Assembly (NCBI GenBank): GCA_040880485.1
Contig: JBBDIJ010000016.1
Coordinates: 21,777-85,776, forward strand
Source: JBBDIJ01 sp040880485
GTDB lineage: Bacteria; Bacteroidota; Rhodothermia; Balneolales; Balneolaceae
Reading direction: 5' to 3'
DNA: 64,000 nucleotides
The notes beneath the pieces are model-generated. The model ran no database searches, was not told the origin of the DNA, and was given only the letters and a program-made list of their open reading frames with translations. Made by a program: the position numbers and the translations under genes. Positions 43,101-51,518 of this stretch are shown one piece after another. Within the stretch, counting starts at the first letter, position 1. Every line of letters starts with the position of its first letter.

Positions 43101-43667
43101 ATGAAGAGAATTTCAAGCTTTAACCTTTTTTTATCTTTTGTCGCACTGATGAGTTTTTGGCTCATCATGAGTGGTATGTTCAAGCCTGTTCAGATCGCTC
43201 AGGGAGTCGCCTCTGTTATCTTTGTCATAGCTTTCAATTACCGGCTTCGGCAGTACCGCTATTTCGACGATGAGCGGGATCAACTCACCACAGTTCGCCT
43301 CCACTACGCACTCTACTATTTTTTCTGGATTGTATGGGAATTTGTGAAAGCCGGATTTCACGTAAGCCTTGTCATCCTAACTCCCAAAAGCCGGCTTCAT
43401 ACAACGATTGTCAGGTTCAGAGTAGATCTGCCATGTGCCGAAGCGAGAATGGTTCTCGGTAATTCAATCACATTGACTCCGGGAACTCTTACTGTGGAAA
43501 TATGTGATAACGAATTCATTGTTCACTCCTTCACTCCAACGTCCCATGCCGGTATTGTTGACGACACGATGCCCCGGAAGGTTCTCAAACTTTTTGTCAA
43601 TGAGGAACGTCCTGTGGTGTATGATGTAAAAGTTATGGAGACTCCAGGGGGAGGGGGTGTTGAATGA
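43101..43667 (+). CDS. mnhE: Mrp-type cation/proton antiporter subunit E
   Basis: A 188-residue MrpE/MnhE: two or three N-terminal helices (SFWLIMSGMFKPVQIAQGVASVIFVIAFNYRL), a helix YYFFWIVWEFVKAGFHVSLVIL, then a soluble domain with LGNSITLTPGTLTVEI, the family signature. The frame extends upstream to 42903, but that part is not family-like and lies over the promoter region; ATG 43101 is chosen. First gene of an 11-gene coupled operon. Confidence 0.92.
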   Translation: MKRISSFNLFLSFVALMSFWLIMSGMFKPVQIAQGVASVIFVIAFNYRLRQYRYFDDERDQLTTVRLHYALYYFFWIVWEFVKAGFHVSLVILTPKSRLHTTIVRFRVDLPCAEARMVLGNSITLTPGTLTVEICDNEFIVHSFTPTSHAGIVDDTMPRKVLKLFVNEERPVVYDVKVMETPGGGGVE

Positions 43668-43936
43668 GCTATTTTTTTCTTTACACCACTGTAATACTCA
43701 CTATAGTTATTGCGATCTCTCTCATTCGAGTGGTCAATGGTCCAACTGTCTTTGACCGTCTGATTGGCGCCAATGCGATTGCATCTAAAACCATTGTCCT
43801 GATCTGTCTGACCGGTTTTATTTACGATCGAATTGACATGTTTATCGACATCACACTTGCGTACGCTATACTCGGGTTTATAGGTGTTATGGCTGTTGCC
43901 AAATTCGTAACCGTAGAAAGTGCAGAGGAGTCGTGA
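43664..43936 (+). CDS. mnhF: Mrp-type antiporter subunit F
   Basis: A 90-residue MrpF with three helices and the family motifs IRVVNGPTVFDRLIGANAIASK and DITLAYAILGFIGVMAVAKF. Its ATG overlaps the mnhE stop codon by four bases. Confidence 0.93.
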   Translation: MSYFFLYTTVILTIVIAISLIRVVNGPTVFDRLIGANAIASKTIVLICLTGFIYDRIDMFIDITLAYAILGFIGVMAVAKFVTVESAEES

Positions 43937-44280
43937 TGGAAGTTCAGAATATCCTCACAATTTTATTTGTCGTTGCGGGCATCTATTTCATGTTTGTAGG
44001 TAGTTTAGGCCTTATTCGATTGCCCGACTTCTACTCCAGGACACACGCTGCCAGCAAATCCGACACATTAGGGATCCTGCTGGTAATCATAGGCCTGGTA
44101 ATCTACAACGGTTTTGAAATCGCCAGTTTCAAATTGCTGTTGATCGTGCTGTTTGTTGCACTTGCCAACCCGATCGGTTCACATGCACTCGCCAGGGCGG
44201 CATGGAGAAGCGGATTGGAGCCCGAACTCGGAAAACACTCTAAAAAAGTGAATAAACATAGTCGGGAGGGTGGCAAATGA
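43936..44280 (+). CDS. mnhG: Mrp-type antiporter subunit G
   Basis: A 114-residue MrpG with three helices and the signature GLIRLPDFYSRTHAASKSDTLGI, plus LANPIGSHALARAAW. The ATG at 43936 overlaps the mnhF stop (TGATG); a GTG one codon upstream at 43933 is possible. A basic C-terminal tail follows the last helix. Confidence 0.92.
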   Translation: MEVQNILTILFVVAGIYFMFVGSLGLIRLPDFYSRTHAASKSDTLGILLVIIGLVIYNGFEIASFKLLLIVLFVALANPIGSHALARAAWRSGLEPELGKHSKKVNKHSREGGK

Positions 44281-44522
44281 TCTGGGAAGTCGAATTGATC
44301 CTCTATCTTTTTCTCGTCCTGCTGGCTGTGATCGCCATCGAATCACAGGATCTTCTGGTTGCCGTTGTTGTGCTCACAGTATTCAGCTTTACCATTGCCC
44401 TGCTCTTTACAGTAATGGGTGGTATTGATGTCGGCTTTACCGAAGCCGTTGTCGGGGCAGGAGTAACCGGCATCCTGTTTATCGTTGCACTCTATCAAAC
44501 AACCATAGAGACCAAAGATTGA
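44277..44522 (+). CDS. MbhD/DUF4040-type subunit of the Mrp complex
   Basis: An 81-residue protein with three helices matching the MbhD/DUF4040 domain (DLLVAVVVLTVFSFTIALLF and the motif GFTEAVVGAGVTGILFIVAL). In bacterial MrpA this domain is the C-terminal part of the large subunit; here it is a separate gene, as in archaeal Mbh/Mbs complexes. Starts inside the mnhG stop (ATGA). Confidence 0.85.
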   Translation: MIWEVELILYLFLVLLAVIAIESQDLLVAVVVLTVFSFTIALLFTVMGGIDVGFTEAVVGAGVTGILFIVALYQTTIETKD

Positions 44523-44818
44523 AATACGCAAAGTTTCTCATATTGATCCTATTCGCAGCCCTGCTCATTTATGGTTCTTCGGACCTCCCTTACCGTGGAG
44601 AAACTGATAATCTGATGCATCAGCAAGAGAGTGTAACAGGTACAACGGTCGCTGGTAACTATTATATTCAGGAGGCATATAATGATGCCTCCACACCTAA
44701 TTTTGTAACAGTTATTCTGGGCGACTACCGAAGCATTGATACCCTCGGGGAACAGGTAGTGGTCTTTGTTGCCGGATTGATCTGCATCCTTATACTGAGG
44801 AGGTTCAGGCCTATATGA
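44519..44818 (+). CDS. MbhE-type subunit of the Mrp complex
   Basis: A 99-residue protein with one helix at each end and a short extracytoplasmic segment (ASTPNFVTVILGDYRSIDTLGE), matching the MbhE domain that in bacterial MrpA follows the MbhD domain. The start is TTG, overlapping the previous stop by four bases. Together with the preceding gene it stands in for the tail of MrpA. Confidence 0.82.
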   Translation: MKYAKFLILILFAALLIYGSSDLPYRGETDNLMHQQESVTGTTVAGNYYIQEAYNDASTPNFVTVILGDYRSIDTLGEQVVVFVAGLICILILRRFRPI

Positions 44819-45255
44819 GAACTCAATTCGAAAGCCCGATTGTACTGCTTGGAGCCAGGCTGCTAAGCCCCTACATCATGCTATTTGGCCTCTATGTGAT
44901 TTTTCACGGACACTATAGTCCGGGAGGAGGTTTTCAGGGGGGAGCCCTTCTTGCCACTTCTGTTATCCTCACCCGGCTCTCTGGCGGGCGGATCATTTCC
45001 AATCTTCAGTTGAAAGAGAATCTGACCACGCCCATCGCGGCAATCGGGGTTGCAATCTATTTTATAACCGGTGCTGTTGCGGTATTCTATGGCAGCTATT
45101 TTCTCGACTACGAAGCACTCCCGTTCCCCGGACTGGAACCGGCCACGCTACGTTACTACGGAATTCTGGTCATTGAGATCGGAATCGGACTCTCTGTAAT
45201 GGCTATTCTTATACTGATCTATGACCAATTGGTACGGGGTGAAGACTATGATTGA
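44815..45255 (+). CDS. mnhB: Mrp-type antiporter subunit B
   Basis: A 146-residue MrpB with four helices and the signature FGLYVIFHGHYSPGGGFQGG. Overlaps the MbhE-type gene by four bases (ATGA) and the next gene by eight bases. Confidence 0.93.
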   Translation: MRTQFESPIVLLGARLLSPYIMLFGLYVIFHGHYSPGGGFQGGALLATSVILTRLSGGRIISNLQLKENLTTPIAAIGVAIYFITGAVAVFYGSYFLDYEALPFPGLEPATLRYYGILVIEIGIGLSVMAILILIYDQLVRGEDYD

Positions 45256-45616
45256 TTTTTTGATGGGACACTACTCCTACTGGCTGACAATTACTTTGCT
45301 CTGCATCGGACTCTACGGAATCATGTTCAAAAAAAATCTGGTCAAAAAGACGATCGGCCTCACAATTTTGCAGGCATCCATTGTTTTGTTCTGGGTTTCC
45401 ATCGGATCCAAGTGGGGAGCTACTGTGCCGGTTTATGACCCGGCAATCCCGTCCAGCGATGTCGCCAACTACCTCAACCCGCTGCCGCATACCCTGATGC
45501 TGACTGCCATCGTCGTTGGCGTAGCGACTCTCGGTGTCGCCTTCACCTTTTTGATTGCTACCTACAAACGATATAATACTCTCGATGAAGAGGAAATTCT
45601 GGAGCAGATTCAATGA
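45248..45616 (+). CDS. mnhC: Mrp-type antiporter subunit C
   Basis: A 122-residue NuoK homologue: three helices with GLYGIMFKKNLVKKTIGLTILQASIVLFWV, and the motif PLPHTLMLTAIVVGVATLGVAFTF typical of MrpC. The ATG at 45248 is preferred to one at 45221 lying deeper inside mnhB. Acidic C-terminal tail. Confidence 0.92.
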   Translation: MIDFLMGHYSYWLTITLLCIGLYGIMFKKNLVKKTIGLTILQASIVLFWVSIGSKWGATVPVYDPAIPSSDVANYLNPLPHTLMLTAIVVGVATLGVAFTFLIATYKRYNTLDEEEILEQIQ

Positions 45617-47103
45617 TTGACATTCACCTGCCGGCACTCATTGCACTGAATTTTCTGGCATTTTCGGTGATTATCGTCCTGACCGGGGTACTGAAGAAAA
45701 ACTGGTGTCAACCGCTCGCAGTTGCGGGTGCGGGAATCTCATCGCTGCTCTCGGTTTACGGTTTTGTCGCTTCCCTGAACGAGCTACCACTGAGGTATTT
45801 TTTTGGTGCGTGGGAACCGCCTGTCGGGATTGAGTTTGTCTATGACGGCCTCTCCGCATTTGTGGTGATGGTCATCAACGTCGTAGCATTCTTTGTACTG
45901 ATTCACTCACGACTTGTTGCAGTCCGGGAGTTCCGGTACAAGCAGATGGCTTACTACAGTCTGACCATGCTCCTCATGCTTGGCTTTAACGGTATTGTAC
46001 TGACCGGTGACCTGTTCAATCTTTTTGTATTTCTGGAGATCGCCTCTCTCTCCATGTATGCTCTGATCGCCATCGGGGAGAAACCCGCTCCATTTGCCGC
46101 ATTTCGTTACCTGATTATCGGAACAGTGGGCGGTTCTCTCTATCTGCTCGGAGTCGGATTTCTCTATACAGCTACCGGCACTTTGAATATCATTGATATG
46201 ACTGCGATGCTCCCGCAATTTGCAACGGACGCTTCAGTAGTTACAGCACTTATTCTGATGGTTGCGGGAATTGCAATCAAAACGGCACTCTTTCCGATGC
46301 ACGGATGGCTGCCCGACGCCTACTCCTACACCTGCTCAACTTCATCCGCCCTGATCGCCCCACTTGGAACAAAGGTTGCTGCCTATGTACTGATCCGGAT
46401 CCTGATGCACCTGTTCGGTTTTGACCTTGCCGATCTTGTCGTACCGATTTCGAAAATCCTTGGCATTCTGGCCGCTATAGGTATTCTCTACGGCTCTATC
46501 ATGGCGATCGCACAGAACGAGATGAAACGGATGCTTGCCTATAGCTCAATCTCCCAGATCGGTTATATCATACTTGGAATCAGTCTGGTCAATCCCTGGG
46601 GATTTGTCGGGGCCCTGCTCCATATTCTAAACCATGCCGTGATGAAGGCGTGTCTCTTTATGGTGGCCGCAAACCTGAGAATGAAGGAGGGACACTCGGA
46701 TATCAGCAAATTCGACCACACATACCGCAAGAAGTACCCGTGGACGATGTTCTCCTTCACTATGGCGGCAATCTCTATGATCGGCCTTCCTCCACTGGCC
46801 GGATTCTTTAGTAAGTGGTATCTGGCGCTTGGAACAATTGAAGCGGGCAACTGGGCCTTTTTGGCTGTGATCCTGATCAGTTCACTTCTTAACGCTGTCT
46901 ACTTTTTCCGCATTCTGGAGAAAGTCTATATGAAAGATCCGGAAGCGGAAGAGAATGTGCCCGATGAGCACGTTACCCGGGATGAAGTTTCACCTTCGAT
47001 GTTGGCCCCCACATGGATCTTTGCTATCGGGCTGCTTCTTATCGGTCTGGCCAATGTAGCGATAGTCAAACTGTTGATGAATATGTACCCCGGAGGAGTT
47101 TAA
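45613..47103 (+). CDS. mnhD: Mrp-type antiporter subunit D, first copy
   Basis: A 496-residue antiporter-like subunit with about 14 helices. The coupling residues are present: the TM5 Glu in LFVFLEIASLSMYALIAIG, the TM7 Lys in AIKTALFPMHGWLPDAYS and the TM8 Lys in LGTKVAAYVL, plus MKRMLAYSSISQIGY. It is the canonical MrpD of the operon. Its ATG overlaps the mnhC stop. Confidence 0.93.
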   Translation: MIDIHLPALIALNFLAFSVIIVLTGVLKKNWCQPLAVAGAGISSLLSVYGFVASLNELPLRYFFGAWEPPVGIEFVYDGLSAFVVMVINVVAFFVLIHSRLVAVREFRYKQMAYYSLTMLLMLGFNGIVLTGDLFNLFVFLEIASLSMYALIAIGEKPAPFAAFRYLIIGTVGGSLYLLGVGFLYTATGTLNIIDMTAMLPQFATDASVVTALILMVAGIAIKTALFPMHGWLPDAYSYTCSTSSALIAPLGTKVAAYVLIRILMHLFGFDLADLVVPISKILGILAAIGILYGSIMAIAQNEMKRMLAYSSISQIGYIILGISLVNPWGFVGALLHILNHAVMKACLFMVAANLRMKEGHSDISKFDHTYRKKYPWTMFSFTMAAISMIGLPPLAGFFSKWYLALGTIEAGNWAFLAVILISSLLNAVYFFRILEKVYMKDPEAEENVPDEHVTRDEVSPSMLAPTWIFAIGLLLIGLANVAIVKLLMNMYPGGV

Positions 47104-48587
47104 TGGAACTGACGTACGTACCTCTATTAGCTGTTCTGATTTCGCTTGTTGCAGTGGTTCCAATTATGCTCAGCTCGAAGAGGCCGAATCTTCGCGAAGG
47201 CTGGACCATTCTGGCTGCCGTCGTAAAATTCGGGCTGGTTCTGACCCTTCTGCCTGGAGCTCTGAACGGTGAATCTGTAGAGCTGAACCTGTTTGAAATC
47301 GCACCGGGTATCCCCTTTCTGTTGAAAGCCGATCCATTCGGAGTCTTTTTTGCCATCATTGCATCCGGACTCTGGATTTTTACCTCTTTCTACTCCATTG
47401 GCTATATGCGAGGTGCCGGGGAGAAAAAGCAGACTCGTTATTTTGCAAGTTTTGCGGTCTGTCTCTCCGCAACTATCGGCATCGCCTTTTCCGGCAATCT
47501 CTTTACATTCGTGATCTTTTATGAGATGCTGACGATTGCCACCTACCCGCTTGTAATCCACAAAGAGAACCGGGAAGCGATTCAGGCAGGCCGCCAATAC
47601 CTGGTCTATACCCTTACAGCCGGCCTGCTGCTGGTAGCAGCCGCGGCACTCACCTGGTACCTGACTGGAACTTTGGAGTTCAGGCCGGGAGGAATCTTTG
47701 GTGACGTCGATGTATCCCGGCCGATGATAACGATTCTGTTCATTCTCTTCCTTGGAGCAGTAGGTGTGAAGGCGGGAATTATGCCTATCCATAGCTGGCT
47801 TCCGACAGCGATGGCGGCACCGACCCCTGTCAGTGCACTTCTCCACGCCGTAGCGGTTGTAAAATCGGGTGTATTCGGGGTGATCCGGGTTGTCGGGTAC
47901 GTCTTCGGTACGGATGTGATGGCCGACTACAACCTCGGAGACATCCTCCTGGTCCTTGCGGGTGTCACGATCATCTTTGCTTCACTGCTCGCATTTTATC
48001 AGGACAATCTGAAACGGCGGCTCGCCTATTCAACCGTTGGCCACCTCTCATATATCGTACTTGGTGCAGCCCTGCTTACCCAGACCGGTATGATGGGCGG
48101 TATCATGCATATTGCGGCACATGCCACCATGAAGATCACCCTCTTCTTCTGCGCCGGGGCAATCTATGTAAACCTGCACAAGGAGAATATCAGTGACCTG
48201 AACGGCATTGCGAAGGTTATGCCCTGGACAATGGGCGCCTTCACAATCGGCTCGATGGGGCTGGCCGGAATTCCGCCGATCAACGGGTTTGTGAGCAAGT
48301 GGCACCTGGCGACCGGGTCCCTGGAAGGCGACATGATAATTCCTCTTCTGATTCTGGTTGTGAGCGGTCTGCTTAATGCTGGGTACTTTTTTCCGATCAT
48401 CAAGCGAGCCTATTTCAACAAAGGTGGCGAAGAGCTGAAAAAGTATGGGGAGGCATCCCCCTTTATGGTAGTACCGATTTGCATTACTGCTCTGCTCTCC
48501 GTCCTGTTCGGACTATTCCCTAACCTCTTTTTCAACTTCTTTGAACTGGCTGCCAATATCTCAGCCGCGATCTTTAACGGAGGGTAA
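47103..48587 (+). CDS. Second MrpD/NuoL-like antiporter subunit
   Basis: A 494-residue antiporter-like subunit. TM5 Glu (FVIFYEMLTIATYPLVIH), TM7 Lys (GVKAGIMPIHSWLPTAMAAPTPVSALLHAV) and TM8 Lys (VVKSGVF) are all present; the APTPVSALLHA stretch is closer to NuoL/MrpA than to the first MrpD. It may take the place of the missing large MrpA N-terminal module. Starts at 47103, overlapping the previous stop by one base (TAATG). Confidence 0.88.
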   Translation: MELTYVPLLAVLISLVAVVPIMLSSKRPNLREGWTILAAVVKFGLVLTLLPGALNGESVELNLFEIAPGIPFLLKADPFGVFFAIIASGLWIFTSFYSIGYMRGAGEKKQTRYFASFAVCLSATIGIAFSGNLFTFVIFYEMLTIATYPLVIHKENREAIQAGRQYLVYTLTAGLLLVAAAALTWYLTGTLEFRPGGIFGDVDVSRPMITILFILFLGAVGVKAGIMPIHSWLPTAMAAPTPVSALLHAVAVVKSGVFGVIRVVGYVFGTDVMADYNLGDILLVLAGVTIIFASLLAFYQDNLKRRLAYSTVGHLSYIVLGAALLTQTGMMGGIMHIAAHATMKITLFFCAGAIYVNLHKENISDLNGIAKVMPWTMGAFTIGSMGLAGIPPINGFVSKWHLATGSLEGDMIIPLLILVVSGLLNAGYFFPIIKRAYFNKGGEELKKYGEASPFMVVPICITALLSVLFGLFPNLFFNFFELAANISAAIFNGG

Positions 48588-48589
48588 CC

Positions 48590-48805
48590 ATGAAACAGTG
48601 GCACTGGATACTACTTGGAATTCTGCTTCTGGCCAGCCTGATCCTGGAATTTACCGTGCTGGCAGGTTATGACAGCCACTGGTGGAATTCGGTTCCGGCA
48701 TTTTACGCGATCTGGGGATTTCTGAGTTGTATCGGAATCATCTATGTGGCAAAGTTCATCGGTAAGAAAATTCTGATTCGAGATATCGATTACTATGATC
48801 ACTGA
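48590..48805 (+). CDS. Small two-helix membrane protein of the Mrp operon
   Basis: A 71-residue protein with helices at about 6-26 and 37-58 and a C-terminal tail ending DIDYYDH. No named family was recognised. It starts two bases after the second D-like gene and overlaps the third by 11 bases, so it is most likely a structural subunit of this antiporter. Confidence 0.65.
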   Translation: MKQWHWILLGILLLASLILEFTVLAGYDSHWWNSVPAFYAIWGFLSCIGIIYVAKFIGKKILIRDIDYYDH

Positions 48806-50513
48806 ATTTCTTCTAATACCCGGCGTCATTTTGATTGCAGGTGGTATGATACTGCCGCTCATACCGGAGAAACTGCGTTCCACAACTTTTCTGATCTTTC
48901 CGATAATCGCTCTTGTTATAGTCCTTTCACGACCGGAGGGATATCTGATCACAGGAACTCTTGCCGGAATGGAACTTCAACTGATGACGGTAGACTCTCT
49001 GAGCCGGCTCTTCGGAATCATCTTTGCCGCAACAGCGCTCATCGCCGGAATTTATGCCTGGCATATCAAAGATCTCGGCCAGCAGTCGGCTGCCCTCATC
49101 TATGCCGGTGGCGCCCTCGGAGTCACATTCGCCGGAGACTACTTCAGCCTTCTTATTTATTGGGAATTGATGGCGGTCAGTTCCACCTGGCTGGTCTGGG
49201 CACGGCGGACTCCGGCGGCGGACAAAGCCGGAATGCGGTATCTGATTTTCCACGTATTGGGTGGCGGTTTACTGCTTAGTGGTATCATCTGGCATTTCTC
49301 GGAAACGGGCTCGCTGCTGATTGACTCTCTGCCTCCAGCCGCCTCCATCTCTTCCCTCCTGATTCTGACAGGAGTTGCGATAAATGCGGCGGTCATCCCA
49401 CTTCATGTCTGGCTGCCAGACGCCTATCCGAAAGCAACCGTCACCGGTGCAGTCTTCATGAGTGCTTTCACGACAAAATCTGCCGTCTATGTCCTGATCC
49501 GGATTTTTCCCGGCTGGGAAATATTGATCTGGTTTGGTGTGGCCATGGCGATCTACGGAGTGCTCTACGCTGTCATTTGCAAGGACATTCGTGAAATACT
49601 GGCCTATCACATTGTGAGTCAGGTAGGATTTATGGTAGCGGGCATTGGCGTTGGGACCGAAATGGCACTGAATGGCGCTGCAGCCCACGCGTACAGCCAC
49701 ATTCTCTACAAGTCACTGATGTTCATGTGTGCAGGCGCTGTTCTCTATGCAGCCGGCACCACAAAGCTGGTTCATCTTGGAGGTCTTAAAAAGAGAATGC
49801 GCTGGACCATGATTTTCTATCTGATTGGAGGATTCTCCATCTCGGGTCTGCCGCTTTTTAACGGATTCATCAGCAAAGCGATGACGGTCAGCGCTGCCGG
49901 ATATGCACACTATGAGACAGCCATGCTGCTTCTGATTCTGGCCGGAGTAGGTACATTCCTGAGTGTCGGCCTCAAACTCCCATACTTCACCTGGTTCGAC
50001 AAGGAGGAGAATGACATCGAACTTAAGCCTCTCCCCTTAAATATGTACCTGGCAATGGGAATTGCTGCTTTCCTCTGTATCTTCTACGGCCTTTTTCCCA
50101 ATACTCTCTATGTCTACTTGCCTTTTGCAATCGACTACCAGCCCTATACAGTCTACCACCTGGTAGAGATAACCCAGATTTCCATACTCACATTTACCGG
50201 ATTCTGGCTACTTCGCAAAAAACTGACGGGAGAACTGATTCTCGCTCTCGACTTCGACTGGTTCTACCGGAAACCGGCCCCTCTGTTTCGCGAAATATTT
50301 GTGAACCGACTCTTCAGGGTATTCGACTGGGTAGAGATTAAAACATATGCGCTGGCCCGGAAGCTTGCGGATGCTTTCGACAACCCGATGACGTGGATGA
50401 ATCCCGCCTCCGACGGTGAATACAGAGCCTCGACCTACAGTCCCGCCATGGGAAGCATTATGGGGTACATACTCTGCGTCATTCTTCTGCTCGGACTCTT
50501 TATTATATGGTAG
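48795..50513 (+). CDS. Third MrpD-like antiporter subunit with altered TM7 site
   Basis: A 572-residue antiporter-like subunit. The TM5 Glu is kept (LLIYWELMAVSSTWLVWA) and the TM8 Lys is kept (AFTTKSAVYVL), but the TM7 lysine of the family is Asn here (GVAINAAVIPLHVWLPDAYPKATV). A C-terminal extension of about 100 residues with an amphipathic stretch (KPAPLFREIFVNRLFRVFDWVE) and a last helix resembles the tail seen in some MrpA/NuoL-like proteins. Last gene of the operon; a strong terminator follows. Confidence 0.85.
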   Translation: MITEFLLIPGVILIAGGMILPLIPEKLRSTTFLIFPIIALVIVLSRPEGYLITGTLAGMELQLMTVDSLSRLFGIIFAATALIAGIYAWHIKDLGQQSAALIYAGGALGVTFAGDYFSLLIYWELMAVSSTWLVWARRTPAADKAGMRYLIFHVLGGGLLLSGIIWHFSETGSLLIDSLPPAASISSLLILTGVAINAAVIPLHVWLPDAYPKATVTGAVFMSAFTTKSAVYVLIRIFPGWEILIWFGVAMAIYGVLYAVICKDIREILAYHIVSQVGFMVAGIGVGTEMALNGAAAHAYSHILYKSLMFMCAGAVLYAAGTTKLVHLGGLKKRMRWTMIFYLIGGFSISGLPLFNGFISKAMTVSAAGYAHYETAMLLLILAGVGTFLSVGLKLPYFTWFDKEENDIELKPLPLNMYLAMGIAAFLCIFYGLFPNTLYVYLPFAIDYQPYTVYHLVEITQISILTFTGFWLLRKKLTGELILALDFDWFYRKPAPLFREIFVNRLFRVFDWVEIKTYALARKLADAFDNPMTWMNPASDGEYRASTYSPAMGSIMGYILCVILLLGLFIIW

Positions 50514-50518
50514 AAGGC

Positions 50519-50540
50519 CTCCCGCAATCGGGAGTTTTTT
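50519..50540 (+). terminator. Rho-independent terminator of the Mrp operon
   Basis: CTCCCG-CAAT-CGGGAG is a perfect six-base stem followed by TTTTTT, five bases after the last Mrp gene stop. The reverse strand has no T-run after the stem, so it serves the forward strand only, ending the operon before the convergent nuoK. Confidence 0.85.
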
Positions 50541-50565
50541 GGAGGGGGTTTAAGCAGACCCCGTA

Positions 50566-50868
50566 CTACCAACGAAGTAGGTTCACCCGGGTGATATCAA
50601 CGGAGAGTTGATTTCTGAAGATCGCAATGATAATCGCCAGACCCACGACCGCTTCAGCTGCTGCAACAGCCAGAGCAAAGAAGACCAGAATCTGCCCCTC
50701 TGTATTTCCGTGGTAGGATGCGAAGCTGATTAGCGAGAGATTCACAGCATTGAGCATTAACTCGATACACATAAAGAGGACTATCGCATTTCTACGGACC
50801 AGAACTCCGATAAGCCCTGTAGTGAAGAGTACGGCACTGAGTGCGAGATACCAGTCAATTTCGATCAT
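50566..50868 (-). CDS. nuoK: NADH-quinone oxidoreductase subunit K
   Basis: A 100-residue complex I subunit with three helices, GLIGVLVRRNAIVLFMCIELMLNAVNLSLISF carrying the essential membrane Glu, and a second Glu in AVAAAEAVVGLAI. It overlaps nuoJ by four bases. Normally nuoL follows; here the Mrp operon intervenes in the opposite direction. Confidence 0.95.
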   Translation of the reverse strand: MIEIDWYLALSAVLFTTGLIGVLVRRNAIVLFMCIELMLNAVNLSLISFASYHGNTEGQILVFFALAVAAAEAVVGLAIIIAIFRNQLSVDITRVNLLRW

Positions 50869-51389
50869 TCGTCGATACCATCTGTTCTTTTGATTTTATA
50901 CTGGGCCACCATCAGTGCCCCCACTACGGCAGCAGTCAGTAATATCGCTGTCATTTCGAATGGTAGCATATAATCTGTAAATAGCACATCACCAACTGCC
51001 TCAACCGTCCCTACCCTCTCCATCTCCGGGGAAATTTCAGGTAGCAAATCGGTTACACCGCCTATTGTATAAATGATCTGACCAAACACCACGACACCAA
51101 GGAGAAATGCGAGAAAGTACTTAACCCTGAACTTATCCAGAAACTGCGCTTCATCATCCACATTCAGCAACATGATCACAAACAAAAAGAGCACCATGAT
51201 AGCACCTGCATATACCAGTATCTGTATTACCGCAAGAAACTGAGCCTGCAGAAGCAGGTACAGCCCAGCCAGTGAAAGCATGTTCAGAACCAGAAAAAGG
51301 GCACTGTTCACAGTGTTTTTGTTCATTACCATGGCGATTGCAGAAGCGATCGCCAAAATGGCCAGTAAAACAAATGCGTAGGTGATCAT
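50865..51389 (-). CDS. nuoJ: NADH-quinone oxidoreductase subunit J
   Basis: A 174-residue complex I membrane subunit with five helices; the motif LNMLSLAGLYLLLQAQFLAVIQILVYAGAIMVLFLFVIMLLN is characteristic (given by its flanks LNMLSLAG and AIMVLFLFVIM). nuoA to nuoI do not lie upstream: the preceding gene on this strand is uppP, 129 bases away. Confidence 0.94.
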   Translation of the reverse strand: MITYAFVLLAILAIASAIAMVMNKNTVNSALFLVLNMLSLAGLYLLLQAQFLAVIQILVYAGAIMVLFLFVIMLLNVDDEAQFLDKFRVKYFLAFLLGVVVFGQIIYTIGGVTDLLPEISPEMERVGTVEAVGDVLFTDYMLPFEMTAILLTAAVVGALMVAQYKIKRTDGIDE

Positions 51390-51518
51390 CAGGAGAGTTA
51401 ATTATGATAAATATGTCCGCATTCACCGGATCTTCTCCAAAATGGAGACGCACGAAAGGTAGATAAATTTGATTCTGCCATCAAGAGAATTAACCGGTTC
51501 AGCCCGCTTCATTTCCTC

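Noticed and set aside
43101..50513. Mrp block as a recent mobile element
   Set aside because: No transposase, integrase, flanking repeats or tRNA site was seen at its borders; origin by rearrangement or old transfer remains open.
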